DNA of 64,000 bases, from NCBI RefSeq assembly GCF_963169125.1, contig NC_084802.1, forward strand, positions 39,144,607 to 39,208,606, written 5' to 3'. The translations under genes and the position numbers were made by a program. The notes beneath the pieces were generated by a model. That model worked only from the letters and a program-made list of their open reading frames with translations, did not search any database and was not told the origin of the DNA. Of the stretch, positions 1 to 10,576 are shown piece by piece (position 1 is the stretch's first letter; each line of letters opens with the position of its first letter). Source of the DNA: Humulus lupulus (lineage: Eukaryota; Streptophyta; Magnoliopsida; Rosales; Cannabaceae).

Positions 1-726
1 TCCTCCCTATTATTCCCTAATGCAAAGTGTGAATTCTCCTTCTTTTGACCTAATTCAATTAACAAGTTGATAAAGCAGCCTATAATCATACTATGAATTA
101 TAAACTCAACCTGGATGACAATTTTCTATATTTCTATGGTAAATTGAACCACGCAGGTAGCATTAATCTCAATTAACTTAATAACAGTTACACAATTAAT
201 TCATATACTTTCGTTCTAAATTAGAATTATGTCCAATATAACCACAGCATAATTAAATCTCACTTCTCAGATTTTGACTTAAAAACATATGTAAATGACT
301 AAAGATGGCCAATCAATAATCAATTTAAAAGAACAGATTATATGGAATTGAAGAAGATTGAAGAAGAAGAATATTAAAAATTGCATTAGTTCATAACAGG
401 GATTCAAGTGATTCAATTAAACATCCTAAACAGAAAATTAGTTCCTAGTCATAGTGCTAATCACAACAGAAATTAAAGATAACATCAAGAAGAAGAAAAA
501 CATGTAAAAATACTCTAAGCTTGAGCCTTCAAAACCAGTCCTCTTCCCTTTCGTCCGTCCCCCTTCTTTCTTCTTTCTCGCCAAGTTAAAACCTAAAGTT
601 TCAAATTTTAAAGAGGCGGGCCGCGGCTCTACATACACTATGCCGCAGCCCGTATCCAAATTCCTGGGCAAAAAGCCCTTTCCATGCCGCGGCCCGCATC
701 ACGAATTCTGGGCAAAAACGCCCATC
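1..726 (-). repeat. TE1 3' LTR, partial
   Basis: Direct repeat of 4470 to about 5215 with few substitutions. The missing outer ~275 bp lie before the window. The copy lacks one roughly 21-bp GC-rich unit that the right LTR has near 5162-5182. It stops at 726, inside the CCGCGG-rich tract, where RT sequence begins. A 77-residue ORF occurs at the same place in both LTR copies, but it is only the repeat seen twice and I do not treat it as a gene. Confidence 0.9.
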
Positions 727-2398
727 TCAACACCAGATTTGCCATCTCACAACGACGCAGCACGTTCTCCAAGTGACCCAAACAGAGGTCGAATGATGAG
801 CCAAAAACAGAGAAATCATCCATGAATATCTCAATACACCGGTCTACCATGTCTGAAAATATGGCCATCATGCACCTTTGAAATGTTGTAGGGGCATTGC
901 ATAATCCAAATGGCATTCTCCTGAAAGCAAATGTGCCATAAGGACATGTGAAGGTTGTTTTCTCTTGATCCTCTGGTGCAATAGCGATCTGATGATACCC
1001 AGGATACCCATCCAAGAAACAGTAGTAGCTATGGCCTGCCAATCTGTCAAGCATCTGATCAAGGAAAGGCAAAGGAAAATGATCCTTCCTTGTGGCCTTA
1101 TTAAGCTTGCGGTAGTCTATACAAATCCGCCACCCCGTTACAGTCCTTGTTGGAATGAGTTCATTGTTTTCATTTTTCACCACAGTCATTCCACCCTTCT
1201 TAGGTACCACTTGCACAGGGCTCACCCATGCGCTATCAGAAATTGGGTAGATCACCCCAACATCCAACCATTTAAGAATCTGCTCCAATACTACTTCCTT
1301 CATAGCTGGATTGAGTCTTCTCTGAGCCTCTATGGATGGCTTGCTATTCTCCTCCAACAACATTTTATGCATCACTATCGATGGGCTGATTCCTCTAATA
1401 TCTGTCAAGGTCCACCCAATAGCCAATTTATGCTCCCTTAGAACCCTCAACAGTTTCTCCAATTCTACATCTGACAGGTCAGCTGACACAATGACAGGTA
1501 AGGTTTCATTCTCTCCTAGGTAAGCATAGCGCAAGTGATCTGGGAGGATCTTTAATTCCAACTGCGGTGGCTGCTGAATGGAGGTAAGCGGTTTATCAGT
1601 CGCATCTGCTAGTTCTTGAAACTTCTTCCAATATGGTAAGAACAAGTTGATCCAGTTTACACATTCTCTGATCTCAACATCATCATCATCATCGCCCTCA
1701 TCACCCAATAGTACTGCCTCTAAGGCATCACTGCTCACCCTTCTTTTGGAGACTGCCTTTTCTATCACATCCACACTAAAACAACTGTCACTAGCCACCG
1801 GATACTTCATAGACTTGAAGACATTAAAGACCACCTCATCTCCTTGAACTCTAAGCTTAAGCTCTCCCTTGTGAACATCAATAAGAGCTTGGCCTGTGGC
1901 TAGAAATGGCCTACCAAGAATAATTGGGACATCTGTGTCCTCCTCCATGTCTAGAACAATAAAGTCAGCGGGAAATATGAACTTATCCACCTTCACAAGA
2001 ACATCCTCAATAATACCTCGTGGATGTGTTAACGATCGGTCTGCGAGCTGTAAAGTGACAGTTGTGGGTTTTGCCTCCCCCAAACCAAGTCTTTTGAACA
2101 CTGATAAGGGCATCAAATTGACACTTGCCCCCAGATCACATAAGGCGTGCTTACATTAAAACTTGCCAATGGTGCAAGGTATGGTGAAACTCCCCGGATC
2201 TCTCAGCATTTAGGGTAATTTCCTTTGTAAAATAGCACTACACTCTTCAGTGAGCGCTACAGTCTCATAGTCCTCCATTTTCCTTTTCTTTGACAGAATC
2301 TCCTTCATGAACTTAACATAACTGGGCATCTGCTCCAAGGCCTCAGCAAAAGGAATGTTTATGTGCAGCTTTTTAAATACCTCAAGAAACTTAGAAAA
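727..2398 (-). pseudogene. TE1 protease-reverse transcriptase, truncated and stop-interrupted
   Basis: Continuation of the gag frame. Read from 2398 downward it passes two in-frame stops (near 2210 and 2155), then the aspartic-protease motif DLGAS at 2140-2126. Next come a linker with ILGRPFLATG and the RT. RT motifs are GWRICIDYRKLN, the catalytic FLDGYPGYHQI, MPFGLCNAPTTFQR and the second catalytic motif FMDDFSVFG, so both active-site blocks are intact. After RCEMANLVL the frame runs into LTR sequence at about 727, so the RT thumb, RNase H and integrase are gone. The longest open part is 638-2116. It cannot encode a complete pol. Confidence 0.9.
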
Positions 2399-4090
2399 CT
2401 ATTTATCAAGTGTAGTCTTTCTAAGCCTCTGAGGGTATGGAACTCTAATTGGCTGCTCAATAACAATTGGCGGACTCTGTTCTGACTGTTGATGGTCTTC
2501 AGTAACCCTTTCTGAATCAGACTGTTCACCCATCCCTTTATTCTGAACCACAGCCTGTGAAGATCTAGGTTGCGTAGTTTGCCTCCCACTCCTCAGAGTA
2601 ATTGCCTGTACTTGCTCCTTGGGGTTTACTTCAATATTACTAGGCAAGTTTCCCTGGGGTCTGTTATTGGGCATATTGGCCAACTGCCCAACCTGTGTCT
2701 CAAGGTTTCGAATAGAGGATCTGGTCTCAGTCATAAATTGAGTCTGAGTATTAGTAAGAGTCAACAAGGCAGCTTGCAGTTCATTAGGTCTCTCAAGTTG
2801 AGGCATTGATTGTTGAGGCCTAAACTGTTGTGATGATGAAGCTTGATTCATAGGTGGCTGAGGCATGTTATTCTGAAATTGGCCTTGAAACTGAGGTTGT
2901 TGGCCTTGATTATTCTTCCACGAAAAATTGGGATGATTTCGCCACCCAGGATTGTAGTTGTTTGAAAATGGATTATTGAGTGGCCTTTGAAAGTTTCCCA
3001 CCGCTTGAACTTGGGCATGATCCATTGAGGTGTTATTATTTATACAGATAGGGCACTGATCGACAGAATGAGCACCACCACACATTTCACACCTCACCGC
3101 CATCTGAACTGCATTAGCAGATACACTGCTATGTTGTAACTGCTTGGTTAGAGAGGCTACTTGCGCTGTTAAAGCTGTGATTGCATCAAGCTCATGCACC
3201 CCAGCTACCTTTCTGGCTCCAGATGATCTTTCCTCAGACCATTGATGGTTATTTGTGGCCATGTCCTCTAGCAACTCATAAGCGCCAGTTGCGCTCTTGC
3301 TCATAAAAGTGCCACCCGCTGCAGCATCAATAATAGTTCTGGTTGTTGGACATAAACCATTGTAGAAATTTTGAACTAGCATCCACTGTTCAATGCCATG
3401 GTGAGGACATCTTCTCAGGAGTTCCTTAAACCGTTCCCAAGCTTCATACAGTGACTCTCCATCATTCTGGCAAAAGTTATTTATCTCTCCACTCAATTTA
3501 GCAGCCTTGGACGGAGGGAAGAATTTGGATAAGAATTTCTGAGCTAGATCTTTCCAGGTGACAATAGAGTTTGGCTGCAGAGAGTTCAGCCAACTTTTAG
3601 CTCTCTCCCTTAGAGAAAATGGGAAGAGCCTAAGCTTGATTGCGTCATCGCTCACCCCATTATATTTGAAGGTTCCACACAGCTCCAGAAAGTTGGACAA
3701 ATGAGTGTGAGGATCTTCAGAGGGCAACCCATTGAATTGCACAGAGGACTGCACCATTTGTAAAATAGCAGGCTTGATTTCGAAGTTGTTGGCCTCTACA
3801 GCTGGTGGGCGTATACTATTTTGTACTCCCGTCAGAGTGGGTAGCACATAATCTCTCAGGCTCCTCTCAACATTGGTCTGAGCCTGAACCCCTTGTACAA
3901 CTCCTGGATTTAGAACATTCTTGCCATCCCCGTCATTCTGTGCCATCTTCAAAGAATTCTGGGCCTCTCTCTTGCTCTTTCTGATTTGATTGCAAGGCTT
4001 TTCAATCTTGGGATTCAGAGGAACAAGTGTGGCTTTTCCTTTTCTGCCACGCATATACCGAAATTCACCTGAGATAGAAAAATTAAGCAA
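2399..4090 (-). CDS. gag: TE1 gag polyprotein (Athila-like)
   Basis: Open for 563 codons. The likely start is MRGRKGK at 4054, since the first 12 codons are unremarkable; MAQNDGDG at 3946 is another possibility. The retrotransposon gag domain covers roughly residues 150-260, with [14 protein letters not shown] and [12 protein letters not shown]2CX3HX4C knuckle ([13 protein letters not shown]) follows near residue 335, then a Q/N/P-rich tail. Gag would form the particle and bind element RNA. The frame ends at TAG 2399-2401 and continues in the same frame into protease, with recognisable sequence after the stop. The gag-pol boundary is therefore a nonsense change or a readthrough position. In Athila elements gag-pol is usually one frame, so I favour a mutation. 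Confidence 0.85.
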   Translation of the reverse strand: MLNFSISGEFRYMRGRKGKATLVPLNPKIEKPCNQIRKSKREAQNSLKMAQNDGDGKNVLNPGVVQGVQAQTNVERSLRDYVLPTLTGVQNSIRPPAVEANNFEIKPAILQMVQSSVQFNGLPSEDPHTHLSNFLELCGTFKYNGVSDDAIKLRLFPFSLRERAKSWLNSLQPNSIVTWKDLAQKFLSKFFPPSKAAKLSGEINNFCQNDGESLYEAWERFKELLRRCPHHGIEQWMLVQNFYNGLCPTTRTIIDAAAGGTFMSKSATGAYELLEDMATNNHQWSEERSSGARKVAGVHELDAITALTAQVASLTKQLQHSSVSANAVQMAVRCEMCGGAHSVDQCPICINNNTSMDHAQVQAVGNFQRPLNNPFSNNYNPGWRNHPNFSWKNNQGQQPQFQGQFQNNMPQPPMNQASSSQQFRPQQSMPQLERPNELQAALLTLTNTQTQFMTETRSSIRNLETQVGQLANMPNNRPQGNLPSNIEVNPKEQVQAITLRSGRQTTQPRSSQAVVQNKGMGEQSDSERVTEDHQQSEQSPPIVIEQPIRVPYPQRLRKTTLDK

Positions 4091-4171
4091 CTAAACAGAT
4101 TAGAAACAAGATAAATTAAAATCAAATTAGAATAAAAATTAATTAGACTGATATTGATAATTATTTTCAGT

Positions 4172-4188
4172 CCCCGGCAACGGCGCCA
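4172..4188 (-). other. TE1 primer-binding site (tRNA-Asp)
   Basis: The plus strand reads CCCCGGCAACGGCGCCA, the 3' end of plant tRNA-Asp(GUC), so the minus strand (element sense) can pair with it. It lies six bases inside the 5' LTR boundary at 4195, as expected for first-strand priming. It is not a tRNA gene, because nothing else of a tRNA is present. Confidence 0.9.
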
Positions 4189-4194
4189 AAAACT

Positions 4195-5586
4195 TGTTGC
4201 GAATTTTATAGCTATGCAAGTGCGCACAGTCGTAAACTCGTAATAAAATGGTAAAACCAAGTATCGTCCTCAAGGACTGATTTACCAATTACCAGTCAAT
4301 TAATTTCTTGTTCTATTTGATGAATTAAAATTCTTGATTTTTATAAATGCAGCAAAAGAAACTACAAATTGCAGAAACAATAATTGAAAATTAAATAAAA
4401 TAACAACTAATGGAAAAACTTTTAATTTAATCACTGAGAAACAATTAGGATATTTAATCTCATCAACTATCCTCCCTATTATTCCCTAATGCAAAGTGTG
4501 AATTCTCCTTCTTTTGACCTAATTCAATTAACAAGTTGATAAAGCAGCCTATAATCATACTATGAATTATAAACTCAACCTAGATGACAATTTCCTATAT
4601 TTCTATGGTAAATTGAACCACGCAGGTAGCATTAATCTCAATCAACTTAATAACAGTTACACAATTAATTCAGATACTTTCGTTCTAAATTAGAATTATG
4701 TCCAATATAACCACAGCATAATTAAATCTCACTTCTCAGATTTTGACTTAAAAACATATGTAAATGACTAAAGATGGCCAATCAATAATCAATTTAAAAG
4801 AACAGATTATATGGAATTGAAGAAGAGTGAAGAAGAAGAATATTAAAAATTACATTAGTTCATAACAGGGATTCAAGTGATTCAATTAAACATCCTAAAC
4901 AGAAAATTAGTTCCTAGTCATAGTGCTAATCACAACAGAAATTAAAGATAACATCAAGAAGAAGAAAAACATGTAAAAATACTCTAAGCTTGAGCCTTCA
5001 AAACCAGTCCTCTTCCCTTTCGTCCGTCCCCCTTCTTTCTTCTTTCTCGCCAAGTTAAAACCTAAAGTTTCAAATTTTAAAGAGGCGGGCCGCGGCTCTA
5101 CATACACTATTCCGCGGCCCGTATCCAAATTCCTGGGCAAAAAGCCCTTTCCATGCCGCGGCCCTCTAAAGCCATGCCGCGGCCTGCATCACGAATTCTG
5201 GGCAAAAACGCCCATCTATGCCGCGGCTCTCTATAGCCATGCCGCGGCCCGAAGATGTCCTCAAAAATAATTCTTCTGTTTCTCCCCCTAGCCGCGGCTC
5301 CACTTTGCTCATGCCGTGGCTCTTGAGGAATTTCTCAATTCTTCAAGTTTTCATCCCAAAATTTCACCAACACTTCCAAATTGTGTTGAGAACCATTCTT
5401 AATCAAAATATGATGAAAAACTTGATTATTTCTTCCCTTTCTATGGCATTTTCTTCCACATGCTCAATTCTTCCTGATATTCACAAAAACACACAAACAA
5501 AGCATAAACCCGCACTAAATGAAAGAAAAACGAAATAAAAGACTACTAAAAACATCACCAAAACATAACAAAAACTAGACTCAACA
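4195..5586 (-). repeat. TE1 5' LTR
   Basis: 1392 bp, bounded on the plus strand by TGTTG and CAACA. It is AT-rich except for a GC-rich tract at 5090-5300 (U3 side in element orientation). That tract holds seven or eight CCGCGG sites at 15-65 bp spacing in variants of CATGCCGCGGCC. The tract is partly deleted in the left LTR. The sequence repeated from 4470 matches the start of the window. Confidence 0.92.
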
Positions 5587-5826
5587 GTCGCCCGGTACTT
5601 TAACTCGAAAGTGAAAGAAAGGAAATTCAACGTCGGTGACTTGGTGCTACGACGAGTTTTCTTGAACACCCGCGACCCCACTGCTGGAGTACTCGGACCC
5701 AATTGGGAAGGACCGTACCAGATTGAAGAAGTCCTTCACCCGGGCACCTACAAACTTGCACGCCTAAATGGAGATCTCGTTCCACGCTATTGGAATGGAG
5801 AACACCTGCGCAAGTATTATCAGTAA
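5587..5826 (+). pseudogene. TE2 integrase C-terminal fragment
   Basis: Open from the first base after TE1 (VARYFNSKVKERKF) to TAA at 5824-5826, 79 codons. The motifs GDLVLRRVF, GVLGPNWEGPYQI and GTYKLARLNGD, with HLRKYYQ at the end, are the usual C-terminal DNA-binding tail of Tat-type gypsy integrases. An upstream GTG should not be taken as a start, because the real N-terminal part of pol is on the far side of TE1. This tail has no visible lesion, so the break is due to the insertion. Confidence 0.9.
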
Positions 5827-6578
5827 ACAGCCCTTTTTAAAGGACTGGCTTGTATTAAATTTTACTTTTTACAAGTTTTGAAAAAAAGGGTTAGCCATGT
5901 TGTATGGCTAATCACATATAAATGTAAGATCCTTTTTTAGGATCACTCGTAAAGACATGATTAGTACATTTTTAATACGAGATTATAAGGGACTGTGCGC
6001 AGCCAGTCATTCTTGCCAGCCTTTGTAAATTTATTTTTACAAATATTTGTTCATTACGTGTGTTTTTTTGCTGTATTACCAGTATTAAATTTTGCAACGA
6101 GCAGTAATGTTCGCACAGGTCGTGGTCAAGGCAAGTGACCAAGGACCTAAAGCTCCTCGATCACTTGGGGTGCATATAAGGTACATCGATAGCAAAGCAT
6201 ACCATGAGGTATGTAAACACATGAACAAAATAAGTGAAAGCATGCTACGGTACTTAGAGCATTTTTCAAAGCATTTTTCAAAAATTTATGTTTTGTAAAA
6301 TCAAACCATAGCACTATGCTAAGTTCGGTCATGCGAACAGGTATTATAATAAAAGAAATATTATAATATCAGAAAGGCAATTGTTTGCACCGCGTGCAAT
6401 AGTGCTCGGATGTAAATATGAAATTAAAAGGAAAAGACCTTTACACCGCGAGCAGTATTGCTCGGATGTAATTGTTCAGGCATAAGTAAAAAGTTGCCCT
6501 CGCAGCAATAAAAGAAAAAAATTGTCTTTACAAAAAGACCCGTGGGCCATAAAAGCTGGAAAAAAATAATAAAAAATA
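5827..6578. other. TE2 spacer between pol and the antisense gene
   Basis: Non-coding. It should hold the 3' untranslated and polyadenylation signals of the antisense gene and link to pol. It contains two copies of a ~28-bp module around CACCGCG and GCTCGGATGTAA (near 6388 and 6452), and a T/A-rich stretch. I see no gene here. Confidence 0.6.
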
Positions 6579-9175
6579 TTAATTTTGTTGGGGAGCAGGA
6601 GGGTCCTCTGGGTTAGGAGCACTCTGATCAGCCGGAGGTCCAGCCGCAGCATCAGCAGCAGGGGTTTTGGCCTTGGCTCTCTCTTCCGCCTCCAACCGAG
6701 CAGCGCACTGCGCCATCAGCGTCCTTTGCAGCCGCTCAGAGAGATAGTTAATGTAGGCCTCCCGATTGTGCTTCCAGAAGTCGTAGAAGCAGAGGAAGGT
6801 GGCTTCCTTGTACTTCTTCAGAGTTTTGGCACTATCCTCCTCGAGCTCGCGCACCCGCTCCTCAAGCTTCTTTACCTCATCCCTGCTGGCGGTCAGATCG
6901 AGAGTGAGCTGCTTGCACTCTTGTGTGTGGAGTATAGAATGCTCCCTCCATGTGTGCCACTCATCGATGGCTTTCTTCAGAGCCCCTTGACTTTCCTGAA
7001 GGTCCTGGGTGAGGGTGGCTTGGACCTCGCATAGCTGTTCAGTCAGCTTGGACAGCTCCTTGTTTTCCTCGAGCAACTTTTCCTTCTCATCCTCGAGTGC
7101 TTGCTTAGCTTAAGTAAGTCTGGTGTCAAAGTTCTGTCTACGAGAAACCAACGTCCCAGTACGGCGCCAACCAGCAGTCAAAGACAGCAGTCCCTGAAAA
7201 CAAAGAACGAAAAAGTAAGGAATAAAAGTCAGAATAAATGATGAAACAACATAAATTGACTTACACTGACTGTTTCATTCAACCCTCGGTTCATGATCTG
7301 GTAGGCCTCCATCGAGGCAGTTTCATTGATGGCGGCCTGGCTACGCCTGTGCTTCGAGAGCTTATAAATTCTCTCCCTGGCCAACCCGACCACGAGGCTA
7401 GACAGGGAGCCTTCGGACAAGTTGTCCAGAGTCTCTCTACCAGCGGCCCTAGAAGAGGGCTGTCGATTCTCATGCACTGGCGACGACTGTTCGGTGGGAG
7501 GCGGAGGTGTCGTGTTCTCCTTAGAAGGGCCGGTGCCGGGAGCATCCTCTGTTCGAGCCTTCTTTGAGGGAGTCTTACTGCTTTCCCCTCGAGCCCTTTT
7601 GTTGACCTTCAGGACAGAAGCAGCAGCAACGGTTTGGTAATGCTCGAAGAAGTCCTCAGAGTCCATACCTGCACAAAGGAAAATAATTCAAACAGTTAGA
7701 TTAGAGGATCACGAGGAGCAGAGATCGAAGTGAAAGGATTACAAGTAAAATACCCGAGCTACACCTACTGGTCGTAACATTATTTACTGAACTACCTAGT
7801 TCCTGGAAGAAATCTGAGTTTAAAGAAGGGGCGCTCCTAAAGTTGTCGTCCCCATCAAATAGATGGGAAGGAATTGGCAGATTGTTCAAAAACGAGAATG
7901 ATATATCGTTTACTTCCGATGAGTCATCAGACTGTTTGGTAGGCTCAACAGCCTTTTGTTTCCCCTTACCCTTGGGGACCGACGGTTCTGCTGCTTGGTG
8001 GGAAACAGCAGGTTCCCTGATTGTAACCCCAGTTGGCCTCCTTCTAGGAGAAGGCGCCTGAGGTTGCTGCTCGGGTCCCTACTCAGGTCGCACATCAGCA
8101 TGAACACCACCCGCCGCAAGTTCGCTGGTCGCAGGTTGGGAGCCCTTAAGTCCAGCCAACCTAAGGTTAGCCTCATTAATCAAGATTTTTACACTCTTAG
8201 CAGCATTTGACATACTGGCTAAGAGTGCTGCCCTCGACTCCATTCCTGGAGTGGGGGTCGGGCGTAACCATGGACCTGGAACACAATGGAACAATGAAGT
8301 ATTACGACAAGAAAGATTTAAAGCGCAGGAACTACTATTTAAAGGATCATTATTTTCATTACCTCCTCGGGTGAAGGCCAGATTGTCCGCGGCGATGTCG
8401 GGCGTAAGGAAGTACTCCACATGATACTTCCCCACGTTGGAGATATGAGTGGTCTCAGACAGAAAGGTGCGTCTGGTCTCCTGGTGGCAAAAATGGAAAA
8501 ACCCCGTACCATCTTGGTTGGGGTTGGACTTGAAATAAAACAGATAATTGACCTCGTGAGGAGAAGGGGCTGGCCATTTCTTGAGTTTATAAAGAATATA
8601 GAGCGCGGCCAGCATCCTATACCCGTTCGAGGTAATTTGAAAAGGGGCCACCCCAAAGTAGTTTGCCACCCCTTGGAAAAATGAATGAAGAGGCAAGGTG
8701 GCACCCGCCTCGATATGGTATCTCGACCAGGCGCTATAAGCCCCCCTGGCAGGTTGGCTCGCTGGTCGATGGAAGGTCTGACTAGGGTTATCCCCGTCAG
8801 ATTGTACGTATTTAAATAGTTGTTGATCATGCGAATTGTCACCGTACTTGAGGATACCACATGCCACTCGACAGCTGGCTGGTCGGCATGGCGAGGACGG
8901 GCACACCTCTGAACTTTGGTTTCAGGAGGGAATTCACCTCGACCACTGGTCGAGGGAGCATCAAAAGGAGAGTGACTTGGAGAGTAAGGGTTGCGTCTTT
9001 TTCTAGCCTTAGTTTTTGTCCTGGCCATTTTCTGAGTAGGAGATGGTGGAGGATTTGGGTTAGAACGTGAAAATGGAATTTCTGGAATCAGCGTGGATGG
9101 ATTCTCTTCGCCCTCGAGCAGTTGGGCCAAGATTTTGTCTTCGATAGGTCTTTCTCCCCCCCAAGGGTCTTGCAT
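6579..9175 (-). pseudogene. TE2 antisense gene (four coding exons), putative gypsy-type transposon protein
   Basis: Minus-strand gene read as spliced. Coding exons are 9175-8363, 8275-7754, 7668-7265 and 7193-6579. The introns are 87, 85 and 71 bp with GT-AG ends (donors at 8362, 7753, 7264). All three junctions keep frame (phases 1, 1 and 0). The ATG at 9175 lies five bases after a leader-intron acceptor. The N-terminal half has the core EAGATLPLHSFF, GVAPFQITSNGYRMLAAL and YLFYFKSNP, resembling plant 'putative gypsy type transposon' proteins. The middle is Pro/Ser/Lys-rich and basic. The last exon is a long Glu/Lys/Leu coiled coil. Predicted length is about 785 residues. Lesions are one frameshift near 8800, TAG near 8085 and TAA near 7110. 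Function is unknown. Confidence 0.75.
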
Positions 9176-9180
9176 ATGAA

Positions 9181-9626
9181 CTGCAAATAGACAATGGAGG
9201 AGATAAGACACAATCCGCGAAGTAGTGGGAAGAGTTGGGATAACGTTGCTCGTGCCTAAATAACCAGCAGCATCCTAGTTCTACACTAACTTCAACGTGG
9301 GTAGTTTAAAAAACGGATAGAAACAAAAAGGAAAGAAAAATGTTTTCTGAAAATAACTTTTTCAACCCCTGAAGGGCGGGAAATTTTTTTCGATGTTTTC
9401 ACCTGGCTTAAAGGTTGAATCTTTCGTCAACCTAACGTCCTAAATCAGAGATTCTATATATCAAGGTACCGACCTAACCTATACAAGGCATAAAAACGCA
9501 CTTTTACCTAGCAATAGATGGCTTATACCAAGAAACTCTTAAAACCCTATTCAAGAACGCAGAGGTCACAGAGTACAGAAATGGCATGCATGACGTAATA
9601 GAAAGCTTAAAGAACGAAGTTCTTAC
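9181..9626 (-). other. TE2 antisense gene 5'-leader intron
   Basis: On the minus strand a donor reads CCAA|GTAAGA (GT at 9626-9625) and the acceptor TATTTGCAG ends at 9181, five bases before the ATG at 9175. The 446-bp intron separates a roughly 130-nt non-coding exon from coding exon 1. TE6 and TE11 have the same arrangement. Confidence 0.65.
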
Positions 9627-9783
9627 TTGGGCGAAATGGAGATTCGGAGAAAGATGGAAACTTGAATCGGAAGACCTGCAGCAAGACGTCAGACTGGTTT
9701 TCGAAGCTCTGAACTCTGGTGCAAGTTCTTGAAAATATTGGCAAAGGTGATGGGTAAAAATTTCTTGAAAGAGAAGAAAAGCC

Positions 9784-9791
9784 TATTTATA
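9784..9791 (-). promoter_or_regulatory. TATA box of the TE2 antisense gene
   Basis: The minus strand reads CCTATAAATAGG with TATAAATA at 9791-9784. It lies about 180 bp inside the polypurine tract and about 165 bp before the leader donor. Transcription would start near 9758. TE6 and TE11 have TATATATA-type boxes at the equivalent place. Confidence 0.6.
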
Positions 9792-9961
9792 GGGATCGAA
9801 GGGACAGCCAAAAGGCAATAATCATCACTTCCCACTTTCAAAACGTGGGGAAGTGTATAAGCCGTCAAATTGCCTTTTTGGAAACTGAAAAGGCTTGATT
9901 TGACATAATTATGTCACGGTTGTTCCCTTAAGTTTATTTATTGCTGGTCACACTAAACAAA

Positions 9962-9974
9962 CTTGGGGGGCAAA
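9962..9974 (+). other. TE2 polypurine tract
   Basis: CTTGGGGGGCAAA directly before the 3' LTR start TGTTATACC at 9975. It primes plus-strand synthesis. The same tract occurs, inverted, in TE11 (58597-58609), and a variant in TE6. Confidence 0.8.
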
Positions 9975-10576
9975 TGTTATACCAAAAATCAAGAAGTAAA
10001 TGACTTGGCAGGCATTAATTACACGTGGCTGACATCTGGCGTAATCTGTGCTCGACTATCGACCAGGAAGATATTCAATATCATGCGATCGGTTTCTCTA
10101 TACGACCAACTTGGTCATATGCACATAATACGCGGAGGAAATCTTAGGCAGTTATGATGGAATCCGAAATTATCTCCCCTGATTTCTTGAGTATCCAATT
10201 ATTTAGGAAATAATATCTGTAACAAATCAATGAAAATCTTCCCTAAGCCTATAAATAGAAGAAGAGGGCTCAGGGAAGAGCCCCTTTTTTTCTTTCCTGA
10301 CTTCTAGATCACTTGAGATTAGAGTTATCAAAATTAGTCATATTGTATTGTTCTTCGGAGGTTGGTGAAACTCATTGAACCCAAGTTCTTTGATCACTCC
10401 TTTGGATCTTACATCAATAACAATCTAAGTGGATGTAGGTTATTACCAGATCCTGGGGCCGAACCACTATAAAATATTGTGTTCTTATTATTTTCATCAT
10501 CACGTTCTTTTCAACGCATTCACCCACGTCAAGCGTATTTTGACTCCGTGTCAGTTGCCCAAAATCAGGGTCAACA
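9975..10576 (+). repeat. TE2 3' LTR
   Basis: 602 bp, TGTTATACC to GGGTCAACA. The sense promoter TATAAATA is at 10250-10257. A CACGTG core lies near the U3 start (about 10022), and the minus-strand LTR of TE11 has one at a similar place. No CCGCGG module is present. The 5' LTR lies outside the window. Confidence 0.85.

Larger units (their letters stand above)
1..5586 (-). mobile_element. TE1: Athila-like Ty3/gypsy element, internally deleted, left end off window
   Basis: Minus-strand LTR retrotransposon. A 1.39-kb 5' LTR (right), a primer-binding site for tRNA-Asp, gag and then protease-RT are followed directly by a partial 3' LTR (left) repeating bases 4470 onward. RNase H, integrase and the polypurine tract are missing because RT is joined straight to LTR sequence near 727. 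The right LTR ends CAACA at 5586, mirroring TGTTG at 4195, and the integrase reading frame of TE2 opens at 5587, so TE1 inserted into TE2. Its other TSD lies before the window. Athila placement rests on the gag CX2CX3HX4C knuckle, the tRNA-Asp site and RT motifs, and is recognition only. Confidence 0.9.
5587..10576 (+). mobile_element. TE2: Tat/Retand-like Ty3/gypsy element, 3' portion
   Basis: Plus-strand element whose 5' part lies before the window, beyond inserted TE1. Visible in order are the C-terminal end of integrase, a ~750-bp spacer, an antisense spliced gene (9175 down to 6579, with leader and TATA to 9791), a polypurine tract and a 602-bp 3' LTR ending GTCAACA at 10576. This order is that of the Tat lineage, some members of which carry an antisense ORF. 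TE6 and TE11 are related elements in the opposite orientation. Confidence 0.85.

Noticed and set aside
438..671. 77-codon ORF also present at 4907-5140
   Set aside because: It is the same segment of the two TE1 LTRs. Repetition comes from LTR duplication, and the composition is low-complexity.
4172..4188. Possible tRNA genes at 4172-4188 and 44555-44572
   Set aside because: Only the 3' end complement of tRNA-Asp is present, beside LTR ends. These are primer-binding sites.
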